NCBI GenBank assembly: GCA_029261295.1
Contig: JAJDBP010000007.1
Span: 62,001-126,000 of the forward strand
Direction of reading: 5' to 3'
Source of the DNA: Nitrospirales bacterium
GTDB lineage: Bacteria; Nitrospirota; Nitrospiria; Nitrospirales; UBA8639
Length of the DNA stretch: 64,000 nucleotides
Both the position numbers and the translations under genes were made by a program. Below, piece by piece: positions 54,632 to 62,678 of the stretch. The first letter of the stretch is position 1; each line of letters starts with the position of its first letter. The notes under the pieces were generated by a model. That model did not search any database. It was not told where the DNA came from and was given only the letters and a program-made list of their open reading frames with translations.

Positions 54632-56596
54632 TTAGCTAGTTCCCTGAAGGGCTTGCAAATGGGAATGAAGTTCCTTTGCTTGGTTGACCAACTTGGAGGG
54701 CAGCCGCAATTTCGGATCAGCACCCCACCACTTCTCGTATCGCTCGAGTTGATTGAGTGTTGCTGTAATTGGAGAATATTCGAATTCGAGGTCAGCGCAG
54801 GCTTTTGCCAGTTCATCCAGGTGGCCCTTTGCCTGGGCCAGGGCTTCCCCGCGCCCGACCATCGGCGAGAGGAGACAAAGCTCCATCAGAGAGCCACGAG
54901 CCCAGATGGACTGCTCCAGCAGACCCCGGCGCTCCTTGGCACTAGCATAGTCAGTGGGTTGCCGTATCACGGCATCCTGTGAAGCAGCTTTCGATATGAT
55001 CCAATCATCCTCTCGTCCCTCAAGCGATCCGCGGACCACCGCCTCCAAAACCAGCCATTGAACCCAGGTCCAGTGATGATCACGGGATCTAGTTGCCGCT
55101 TTTGCATAAGCCTTCGCGGCATCCCGCAACGCGTCCCGACTCCGTTCCTGCCAAATTTCAGCATCGTCTCCAGATAACACTTGACTCAGATTCCAAGCCG
55201 CCTCGGCTTCTCTCTTTAGCGAGCTTGCCTGTAGACCATGAAGCTCCTCTCGTTGTGCTTTGCTCAATGTGGGGTCTGGTTCCAGCTTCATCAATCGCTC
55301 TCGCACCGAAGCAAAACGATTGGCGATCTCGTCCGCCTCTGCGTGCAATTCAGCACTCAATCCTTTCTGCGAATCTCCCAATTGGGGTAGTACTTTTTCT
55401 ACTCGTTTTTTTGCATACTCCGAAGCGGCTTTGAGACGGGCCAGCGCGACCTCGAACTTCCTCTGCGGCAGGCGCTGCTCCAACCCATCGTCGATGTGGA
55501 TGTATCCAACGAGCGCGACATGGTCGTAGTAGGTCTTCTCGGCGTTGGCGCACAGAGCGTCGCGACACGCGCCAAGCGCTTCTCTCGGATCATCCCCATT
55601 GATGACCTTAGCGAGAAAGGTTGTGATGAGCTCATCCGAGCCGTCCTGCGTTAGCGCTAATTGCGACGCCAAAACGACCGGCACCCCCACGGCGTGCAGC
55701 ACATGGGCGAGTGTTCCTCCCGATTCAATCGACGCGACTTCCCCACTGTGACAGGTCGCGATCGCGAAGCTCGCCGGCCTCGGAACCTCCGGCTGGAACA
55801 TGCCAGCCAGTGTCCCCGGACGGCAACGGTCTATTATCCCATCTTCAGTTTCCAGCGCTAAGAAGGTTGAGGGCTCAGGCTCTTCCGAAAGGTCAATTGG
55901 TGTCATCCGATCGAGCGCGCTAATGGACGGCCCGATCCCGTGCGCGAGCAGATGGACATGGGTGAAGCTTTGGTTCGTGTCCGAGAGCGCCGCGGCGAGC
56001 TTCGCTCGGGTGACGTGGTCGATCTCTACGGCCGCTCCACCCACGAAACCTCCCCAGTCTGATAGAAGATTGTCAAGGAGCTCACGGTGACGCTCATGAG
56101 GTACGTCCATGCCTTTTTGCGAGGTTATTCTTTGCTTCGGTGCAGCCCACGCAAACAATACTTTGGGGGTACTGCTATGAACAACCGGTGGAGGTGGCCA
56201 TGGCTGTCGAATACGGCGCGTGACAACGATTTCCGGAGTTGCGAGCACTTCAAATGGGAGCTGAGCCAGCTCCAGCGCACGCGTCACGACTTCCATTTGG
56301 TATGGACCGCTGGAGTGTTTTGGTAGCGACGCAGTTGAAAGAAAATCCTCCAGTAATGGCTTGATGTCAGAGAGAAATTTTGTTGCGACCTTGTAAATAG
56401 CGTCCACGTCCCCGGGTCCACGAAACCGGTCATAGTCCAGGGTCTTCATACCTCTGATCAGGACAGCCTGATCGAGTCCAAAATGGACCTCATCCGCTGG
56501 CGCCGATGTCCCAACTGTTCGAATGTACCGATCGGACCTTCGAAGCACACCTGGTGCGTCCCCAAACCTTTGAAACTCGACCGTAATTGAATCCAT
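54632..56596 (-). CDS. CHAT-domain cysteine protease-like protein (first gene of CHAT-MBL-TIR operon)
   Basis: A 654-residue protein. The N-terminal 140 residues form an unassigned alpha/beta region. The CHAT (caspase-like) domain spans about 145-370, with the catalytic His219 in HVHLLAHGIGPS and Cys282 in FAIATCHSGEVAS. GVPVVLASQLALTQDGSDELITTF is the conserved follow-up. The C-terminal half is alpha-helical with possible TPR-like repeats (ERRGLLEQSIWARGSLMEL). The ATG at 56596 is chosen because GCGGAGGAATC precedes it; the longer frame has no such signal. It is the first gene of an operon with MBL and TIR genes. It should act as a sensor-activated peptidase, possibly cutting its partners. 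Confidence 0.88.
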   Translation of the reverse strand: MDSITVEFQRFGDAPGVLRRSDRYIRTVGTSAPADEVHFGLDQAVLIRGMKTLDYDRFRGPGDVDAIYKVATKFLSDIKPLLEDFLSTASLPKHSSGPYQMEVVTRALELAQLPFEVLATPEIVVTRRIRQPWPPPPVVHSSTPKVLFAWAAPKQRITSQKGMDVPHERHRELLDNLLSDWGGFVGGAAVEIDHVTRAKLAAALSDTNQSFTHVHLLAHGIGPSISALDRMTPIDLSEEPEPSTFLALETEDGIIDRCRPGTLAGMFQPEVPRPASFAIATCHSGEVASIESGGTLAHVLHAVGVPVVLASQLALTQDGSDELITTFLAKVINGDDPREALGACRDALCANAEKTYYDHVALVGYIHIDDGLEQRLPQRKFEVALARLKAASEYAKKRVEKVLPQLGDSQKGLSAELHAEADEIANRFASVRERLMKLEPDPTLSKAQREELHGLQASSLKREAEAAWNLSQVLSGDDAEIWQERSRDALRDAAKAYAKAATRSRDHHWTWVQWLVLEAVVRGSLEGREDDWIISKAASQDAVIRQPTDYASAKERRGLLEQSIWARGSLMELCLLSPMVGRGEALAQAKGHLDELAKACADLEFEYSPITATLNQLERYEKWWGADPKLRLPSKLVNQAKELHSHLQALQGTS

Positions 56597-56657
56597 GATT
56601 CCTCCGCTGTCAACTTTGTAGAAAAACACCAAAAGAGAAATGCTTTAAAAATCGATG

Positions 56658-56690
56658 TTTCAAATTTGAAAAAATTCGTTTAAACAAATT
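56658..56690 (-). promoter_or_regulatory. Palindromic operator-like sites upstream of the CHAT operon
   Basis: A perfect 14-nt palindrome TTTCAAATTTGAAA (56658-56671) is followed by the 8-nt palindrome GTTTAAAC (56678-56685). Both lie 62-90 bp upstream of the CHAT start codon in an AT-rich 171-bp gap. This is where a repressor or other regulator would be expected to bind. No regulator gene is in the island. Confidence 0.4.
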
Positions 56691-56767
56691 CTTCATCTCA
56701 TGAATCCCGTAATTTTATCGTTTTTTCAAAATTCGAAATTTCCTCGAATCCTTGCGCCTGACTGCAA

Positions 56768-57916
56768 TCAATCGTGGGATATAGAATGCCGTTTGTCCGT
56801 GCTGGTCTCCATCTTTAAGCGAGGGTGATTGTGTACCACGACGGAAAGCTGCACCCAAGGTTCTACCCGATATTCATCAGGAATATTGGACGGTCTATAG
56901 TCCTTCATGGCTTCCTTTCGTTCTAGGACGGATTCATGAACCAACGATTCCGAGGGAATAGTACGCCGTTTCCCGAGATTGAAATGTGGCTTTCGACGGA
57001 AATGATCACGTGGGTCTGAACGCAGTTTTGGCCAAACTTCTCCCGGCCACCAATACCATTTCATGGACTGATGCAACATTGCCTGACAATCAGGCTGCAC
57101 TGGGTCAGATACGGCTCGGTTAGACTTCGTTCCGTCCAAGAACAGTCCAGCATGAACCGCTTCAACCATCATCCATTCCAAGGCAATTTTTGACAGCCCA
57201 CTTTCGTTTTCTGGATAGGAACCCCCTACATCACTATGCACTCCCGCGAACCACACTTGCTTCACATCCTGTGGCGAATCCCTTGGAGGCGTTCCCCAGA
57301 GATTTTGACGGTAGAAGGCTCGACATTCATCAATTGATACGGCATGGCGGACGACCGACACATTTGGATTATTCGTGGTGTACGGCAGGGTCAATGGATC
57401 CCATACCCACCCAACTGACGTAACGGTATCCCATAACCCCAGGAAATGGATTGGACAAGGACGGGCAAAGGTCTCCTGAAAACCGGCTACGACCGGCTCA
57501 CGAATTTCTCGCTTGAAAATCCGCGTGGCATCCGCAATCAAATTTTGATTATCAGGATAGAGTAACCCACATTTATTGATGAGAGCTGCGACCGCTCTTG
57601 CGGTATAAGCCCCTCGGCTGAACCCAAAGAGAAAGACTTTATCTCCCTCTTCATAATTCTGCATAAGGAACCAATAGGCATCTTGAATGTTCTTCGTCAA
57701 ACCAAGACCAAAGCCCAGGCCAAGAAGGCGGAAAAATCCCCTGGCTGTCTTGGTTAAGGCTGGGTGAACACTAAAAGTCCCGACTCCAGGATCATAGAAA
57801 GACATTTGCGAGGCGGGATCACGATTGAGGGATGAATACAGTCTGACAACGTTCGTATTATGATCTCCATATCGATTTCCTGTCCCATCGCAGCACACCA
57901 CTAAGTTTTTAGCCAT
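56768..57916 (-). CDS. DUF2235-family alpha/beta hydrolase (T6SS phospholipase-like)
   Basis: A protein of about 382 residues with the DUF2235 hallmarks: VVCCDGTGNRYG at the N-terminus, FYDPGVGTF, and the nucleophile elbow FGFSRGAYTARAVA (GxSxG). WFAGVHSDVGGSYPE carries a catalytic Asp and His. The family includes type VI secretion phospholipase effectors (Tle) and many stand-alone proteins; no VgrG, PAAR or immunity gene is beside it. The ATG at 57916 lies 8 nt from GGAG; one two codons upstream is too close. It lies upstream of the CHAT operon on the same strand with 171 bp between, so separate transcription is likely. Confidence 0.85.
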   Translation of the reverse strand: MAKNLVVCCDGTGNRYGDHNTNVVRLYSSLNRDPASQMSFYDPGVGTFSVHPALTKTARGFFRLLGLGFGLGLTKNIQDAYWFLMQNYEEGDKVFLFGFSRGAYTARAVAALINKCGLLYPDNQNLIADATRIFKREIREPVVAGFQETFARPCPIHFLGLWDTVTSVGWVWDPLTLPYTTNNPNVSVVRHAVSIDECRAFYRQNLWGTPPRDSPQDVKQVWFAGVHSDVGGSYPENESGLSKIALEWMMVEAVHAGLFLDGTKSNRAVSDPVQPDCQAMLHQSMKWYWWPGEVWPKLRSDPRDHFRRKPHFNLGKRRTIPSESLVHESVLERKEAMKDYRPSNIPDEYRVEPWVQLSVVVHNHPRLKMETSTDKRHSISHD

Positions 57917-58749
57917 CAGCATTTCTCCATGTCTGGGGTTCCTTCAAAAAACTTATGGGGTTCCTGTATTAATAAGCCTCCTCTTCTCAAACTTTATTGT
58001 CTTTTATTGATTTCCAGAGAAAGGTTAGAAGAAATAGTGAAATAAATCTAGTATTGATTTTGTGAAATAGTTCACGAAATAACCAACCCTATTCTTGACC
58101 GAACACCTGTTGTCAAAAATCTTTGCTATTCTTATCTCAGTCGTTTCCAAAACGTTCCTAATTGACTTTAATGAGGGGTCTCGTGAAACCATTGCTAGCT
58201 AACCACTGTTCGTTTCTTGACCTCATACATCTGTGGGACGGAAGTCGACCTTTTACGGGAGTGGCAAATTGAAAGGAACCGCCTAGCCGACTGGCGGCTA
58301 ATCGAAGATACCTGTTGAATTTACTAGGAAAGATTAGGTTACAGGAGAGAGAATTCCACGACTGAAGACATACGCAGTTGGCATATCCCTTTCATTAAAC
58401 TCATAGATCATACCTTCTTTAACTCAAGAAACCTGATGCTGTGATATTCAATCGAGTGGATGGGAAAGAAAGAGAAGAGGGTGGGGAAAAGAAAGGGATT
58501 CTAATTTTTTTGGCGAGCCAACACAACAATCGTACCCAGCCAAGCCAAAAAGAGAATATTCATGAAGAATCCTTCCATGATTATCTTTATCGGTAGATTA
58601 GCTACTTAGATTAAGTTTTTTGTTGTTTCCTCTTATTATTACTGGTTCTTTGGCTCCCAAATAGAAAAAAACTATTCTGAATGTCATACACTCTCAACTT
58701 ATTAGAAGCAGGACTTTCACTTATCTAAAAAGTGAAGAGACCTGATGAA
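57917..58749. other. Intergenic region at the right edge of the island
   Basis: These 833 bp are AT-rich. An imperfect operator-like site GTGAA-ATAG-TTCAC lies at 58063-58076. A tiny frame at 58501-58563 is listed separately. I saw no copy of the tRNA-Ser 3' end that would mark an attachment site, and no integrase. Confidence 0.4.
58501..58563 (-). CDS. Possible 20-residue membrane microprotein
   Basis: The minus-strand frame reads MNILFLAWLGTIVVLARQKN. It is preceded by GGAAGGA at 6 nt spacing from the ATG. It forms one hydrophobic helix with a basic C-terminus, as in KdpF- or CydX-like small subunits. The Shine-Dalgarno match and helix composition are suggestive only. Confidence 0.3.
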   Translation of the reverse strand: MNILFLAWLGTIVVLARQKN

Positions 58750-59997
58750 TTAGGAAAGGGGGTGCAAGGCGGAAGGCTGAGACTGGGGAGAGACGGAAAG
58801 CGTTTTCATGCGATCCAAAAGAATGTCGGCTAATTGCCTTTTTGGCACCCGAGAAATTGGAGAGGGTGCGGCATTGGGCGTTAGCACAATAACCGCATTG
58901 GAATCATTTCCAAAGGCTGAATCTTCTCCTCCGACTTGATTGGCGACCAACATATCTAATTGTTTGCGTTGTAGTTTGGCTTGGCCATGTTCTACGAGAT
59001 TATCCGTTTCAGCAGCAAATCCAATCATGCGTTGATGGGTGCGTTGAGCAGACAGTGCTAATAAAATGTCCGGCGTCCGTTCTAATTGAAGCGCCTCACC
59101 ATTCCATTGATCTTTTTTTACTTTATGGTTATGTGGGTCTTTAGCACGAAAATCTCCAACCGCAGCTGCCATGACCAGCGTGGTAGCCCAGTCAAAACGC
59201 GCCGCGAGGGCTTGCAACATATCATTCGCCGTCTCGACAGGTACGTGCAGCACACCCTGAGGACATTCGAGCTGAGTCGGCCCTGAAACCAAAACGACCT
59301 CGGCCCCTCGCGCTGCGGCTGCTTCCGCAATCGCATATCCCATTTTCCCCGAGGACCCATTGCTTAAGAACCGAACAGGGTCAATGGGTTCTCGCGTGGG
59401 ACCGGCCGAAACTAAAACCCGCTCGCCTAGCCAATCCCTTCGAGGTTGCAAAACTTTTTGTACCGCAGCGAGAATCACCTCCTCAGCAGCCAGCCGCCCT
59501 TGTCCCCATTGGCCAGAGGCCAGGGGTCCCTTCTCAGGCTCCACTATGATGGCCCCTCGGTTTTCCAGAGTCTTGGCATGACCTTGTACCGTGGGGTGAG
59601 CCCACATTTCTCCATCCATGGCAGGACAAATCACCATGGGACATTGCAGTGTCAGCGCCATCGTTCCCAACACATTGTCCGCGAGGCCCAAGGCTAATTT
59701 GGCAAGCGTATTGGCAGTACACGGGGCAACGACCAGGACATCAGCATGTGCCGTTAGGGAAAGATGCTTCATCTCTTCTTGGCCTGAAAACAGGTCACTG
59801 GTGACGGGCGAGCCTGAGAGCACTTCAAAGGTAAGGGGAGTGACAAACCGTGTGGCAGATTCGGTCATAATGACGTGGACCGTGGCTCCCTGCTGAGAAA
59901 GAAGGCGAAGGAGGCCAATAGCCTTATATACCGCAATACTCCCTGTCACTGCGAGAATGACTCGTTTCCCCGCCATTGGAGAATTCGCTGTGGTCAT
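58750..59997 (-). CDS. coaBC: Bifunctional phosphopantothenoylcysteine decarboxylase / phosphopantothenate-cysteine ligase
   Basis: A 415-residue coenzyme A biosynthesis enzyme. The N-terminal CoaC flavoprotein half has [18 protein letters not shown], the [17 protein letters not shown] segment and PAMDGEMW. The CoaB half has [30 protein letters not shown] and the nucleotide-binding [10 protein letters not shown]. Last gene of the hflX-nth-yicC-gmk-rpoZ-coaBC run; it starts 3 bp after the rpoZ stop. Confidence 0.95.
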   Translation of the reverse strand: MTTANSPMAGKRVILAVTGSIAVYKAIGLLRLLSQQGATVHVIMTESATRFVTPLTFEVLSGSPVTSDLFSGQEEMKHLSLTAHADVLVVAPCTANTLAKLALGLADNVLGTMALTLQCPMVICPAMDGEMWAHPTVQGHAKTLENRGAIIVEPEKGPLASGQWGQGRLAAEEVILAAVQKVLQPRRDWLGERVLVSAGPTREPIDPVRFLSNGSSGKMGYAIAEAAAARGAEVVLVSGPTQLECPQGVLHVPVETANDMLQALAARFDWATTLVMAAAVGDFRAKDPHNHKVKKDQWNGEALQLERTPDILLALSAQRTHQRMIGFAAETDNLVEHGQAKLQRKQLDMLVANQVGGEDSAFGNDSNAVIVLTPNAAPSPISRVPKRQLADILLDRMKTLSVSPQSQPSALHPLS

Positions 59998-60000
59998 ACT

Positions 60001-60381
60001 CTACGTTGACGAACCTTCAGCTGAAGGTTCGACCTCAGCAATACCATGTTGAGCGGTATCGTCTATATAGACACTCAATTCTTTTTTAATTTCTTGGGCA
60101 TTTTCATCTGGCTGAGCGTAGAGGGCCGGATCAATCGGTCGTTGATTGGCCATTTTGGCATCGCGAATCGCTTGTTTGGCTTCATCTCCCACAAGATAAG
60201 GCACCTCACCACTCAACACTTCTTCAAGAGCCACTGATGTGTCCTTGGAAAATTTACTGGCACCTTTAGCTTCTGCACCTCGAACCAATTGTTTGGCACG
60301 TTGGGCCGCAATTAAGACAATCCGATAGCGGGAATCAAAGTCTTTTTGATGATGTTGCGGCAATAATGATAATGCATCCAT
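60001..60381 (-). CDS. rpoZ: DNA-directed RNA polymerase omega subunit
   Basis: A 126-residue protein with the omega features: SRYRIVLIAAQRAKQLVRGAE near the N-terminus and VALEEVLSGEVPYL in the middle. The C-terminal tail is acidic and extends past the core domain. The gene order gmk-rpoZ-coaBC is the common bacterial arrangement, which supports the assignment. Confidence 0.9.
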   Translation of the reverse strand: MDALSLLPQHHQKDFDSRYRIVLIAAQRAKQLVRGAEAKGASKFSKDTSVALEEVLSGEVPYLVGDEAKQAIRDAKMANQRPIDPALYAQPDENAQEIKKELSVYIDDTAQHGIAEVEPSAEGSST

Positions 60382-60459
60382 GGACTTACCTCATCCTTTC
60401 TGTAACAGTGAACAATGACACCCTTAAGTATACCGTACTAGACCACTTCAATGCAGCCC

Positions 60460-61065
60460 CTACCGAAAGACCTGGGCTGGCTCCAGATGAGCCGTTTTCA
60501 CTCGCTCAGCCACGATGACCGCTCGTAATTCCTCTATGGCTTGTTCCAAGGTCTCGTTTCGAATCGTGTATTGGTATTCCGAATAATTTTTCATTTCATC
60601 CTGGGATTTTTGAAAACGCCGGCTTTGTTCCTCGGCAGAATCTGTGCCTCGACCGGCCAACCGTGTTCGCAACGTTTCCAACGATGGGGGAAGAATAAAG
60701 ATCGTCACGGCCTTTTTTAACGTTTGCATCACCTGACGAGCCCCTTGCACATCGATATCTAATAAAATATCAGTGTGAACTCCTGGCGCTTGCTCTAATT
60801 CTTTCCACGGAGTCCCATACAAGCGGCCATAGACTTCCGCCCATTCGGCAAACGCATGTTCTTCAATTTTTTCACGAAACTCCTTTTCAGGGATAAATCG
60901 ATACTCCTTACCATCTGTCTCCCCGCTACGTGGAGAACGAGTGGTACATGATACTGAAAGGCGTATCTCAGGAATATCTTGTAAGATATGCCGACAAAGC
61001 GTGGATTTTCCCACACCAGAAGGCCCGGAGACCACAAACAACAGTGCTTTTCCCTCTAAGGACAT
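60460..61065 (-). CDS. gmk: Guanylate kinase
   Basis: A 201-residue enzyme that phosphorylates GMP to GDP. The P-loop VSGPSGVGKSTL, the GMP-binding SCTTRSPRSGETDGKEY and the Asp-containing DILLDIDVQGA are all intact. It starts 33 bp after the yicC stop. Confidence 0.95.
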   Translation of the reverse strand: MSLEGKALLFVVSGPSGVGKSTLCRHILQDIPEIRLSVSCTTRSPRSGETDGKEYRFIPEKEFREKIEEHAFAEWAEVYGRLYGTPWKELEQAPGVHTDILLDIDVQGARQVMQTLKKAVTIFILPPSLETLRTRLAGRGTDSAEEQSRRFQKSQDEMKNYSEYQYTIRNETLEQAIEELRAVIVAERVKTAHLEPAQVFR

Positions 61066-61098
61066 TTCACCTTACCTTTTGAGCCTATCCCAACCAAC

Positions 61099-61977
61099 TT
61101 ATTCAATATTTTGAACTTGCTCACGAATTTTTTCCAATTCACTTTTTAACTCGACGACTTCGGCAGAAATATCCCCATCGTTGGCTTTTGATCCAATCGT
61201 GTTCACTTCCCTTCCCATTTCTTGAAGAAGAAAATCAAGTCGTTTACCTACCGGCCCTTTGGCTTTCAGTGCGGTACGGAATTGCCCGACATGACTCTTA
61301 AGCCTGGTCAGCTCTTCTGTCACATCTGAACGTTCAGCCAACATCGCAATCTCTTGCGCCAACCGATCCATATTCACGGAATGCCCTTCTAATAATTTCG
61401 CCACTCTCCCTTTCAAACGTGAGCTAGAGGCTTTCAATGAGAGAGGAATTCGTTGCTGAACCGTTTGAAGACGACCTTCGATGGCATGAAGTCGCTGGGT
61501 TAAATCCTTTTGCAAAACCGCCCCTTCTTGTTTTCGCATTTTCTCTAAATCGCCTAAGGCTTTCTTGGTCAATCCCGTGACCACGGTTGACATGTCCCTC
61601 ACCGGTCCAGGTTCCTCATTGACGGTAAAAAGGTCGCGGAAACTAGCCACAACATTGACATCAACCGTTCCACTCAATTGACATTCACGTTGTAACCCCT
61701 TCAACCCTTGAATATAACGACGAGCCAGATCCCGATCTAATTGGACAACCTTTTTTGAGGAAGAACTGCCTCCATTGACGGTCACCATCACCTCAACGCG
61801 CCCTCGTTCACATACGTGCTTTACTTGTTCTTTCAAATCGAGTTCCATATTCGAGAGGGTTTTAGGAAGGCGCGCCATGATTTCACAAAATCGATGATTC
61901 ACCGATCGAATTTCCACCCCTACCATTGTTCCCTGTGAGAGGGTTTCTCGTTTCCCAAATCCTGTCATGCTTTTCAT
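61099..61977 (-). CDS. yicC: YicC family endoribonuclease
   Basis: About 292 residues, starting MKSMTGFGKRE as in the family (MIRSMTGF...). The longer upstream frame overlaps nth and is not used: the ATG at 61977 overlaps the nth stop by 4 nt (ATGA). The C-terminal block LDFLLQEMGREVNTIGSKA is the family signature. YicC proteins are single-strand endoribonucleases in sRNA decay. The neighbourhood with gmk is conserved widely. Confidence 0.93.
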   Translation of the reverse strand: MKSMTGFGKRETLSQGTMVGVEIRSVNHRFCEIMARLPKTLSNMELDLKEQVKHVCERGRVEVMVTVNGGSSSSKKVVQLDRDLARRYIQGLKGLQRECQLSGTVDVNVVASFRDLFTVNEEPGPVRDMSTVVTGLTKKALGDLEKMRKQEGAVLQKDLTQRLHAIEGRLQTVQQRIPLSLKASSSRLKGRVAKLLEGHSVNMDRLAQEIAMLAERSDVTEELTRLKSHVGQFRTALKAKGPVGKRLDFLLQEMGREVNTIGSKANDGDISAEVVELKSELEKIREQVQNIE

Positions 61978-62678
61978 ACGAGTTTTCGCTTTCCTTCCCA
62001 TTCACAATCGTCGAACAGTGAACATTGGTCACAATGTGGCGTTCTCGCCTGACACACATGACGCCCATGCAATAAAATTCGCTGCGCCCCTATGGTCCAT
62101 TGAGATTGCGGCATAAGAGATTGCAGATCTTCTTCGATTTTGGTTGGATCTTGGCTATCCGTCAAGCCCAGTCTATTGGCCACTCGCTTCACATGCGTAT
62201 CTACCACGACCGCCGGTTCGCCAAAATAACTTCCTAAAATCACATTCGCCGTTTTGCGACCGACTCCGGGAAGCACGGTCAGCTTTTCCATCGAATCAGG
62301 AACTTGCCCATGAAATTGTGTCACTAAGGCTTTTCCGCACCCGATAAGATGTCGTGCCTTACTTTTAAAAAACCCCGTCGACTTAATGAGTAATTCCACT
62401 TCAGTCTGATCAGCCTTGGCAAAATCTTCCGCAGTTCGATAGCGCGCGAAAAGATTTGGGGTCACCTGATTCACCCGCTCATCCGTACATTGAGCCGACA
62501 GAATGGTCGCCACCAATAACTCGAAGGGATTTTTCGAATTGAGTGCGACCGTGGGGTCAGGAATAGTTTGGGCTAATGTTGCGAGAATCCGTGCTACACG
62601 TTTTTTTGCAGCATGTGGAGACCTCTGGGGAAGGCCTACTTTTTTTGAGGAAACCCTTGGAACCACCACTGCTCTCAT
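61974..62678 (-). CDS. nth: Endonuclease III
   Basis: A 234-residue DNA glycosylase/AP lyase for oxidised pyrimidines. The helix-hairpin-helix segment is LPGVGRKTANVILG with the catalytic Lys, and the catalytic Asp is in VVDTHVKRVANRLG. A C-x6-C-x2-C-x5-C iron-sulfur loop (CQARTPHCDQCSLFDDC) closes the domain. Its start overlaps the hflX stop by 4 nt (ATGA). Confidence 0.95.
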   Translation of the reverse strand: MRAVVVPRVSSKKVGLPQRSPHAAKKRVARILATLAQTIPDPTVALNSKNPFELLVATILSAQCTDERVNQVTPNLFARYRTAEDFAKADQTEVELLIKSTGFFKSKARHLIGCGKALVTQFHGQVPDSMEKLTVLPGVGRKTANVILGSYFGEPAVVVDTHVKRVANRLGLTDSQDPTKIEEDLQSLMPQSQWTIGAQRILLHGRHVCQARTPHCDQCSLFDDCEWEGKRKLV

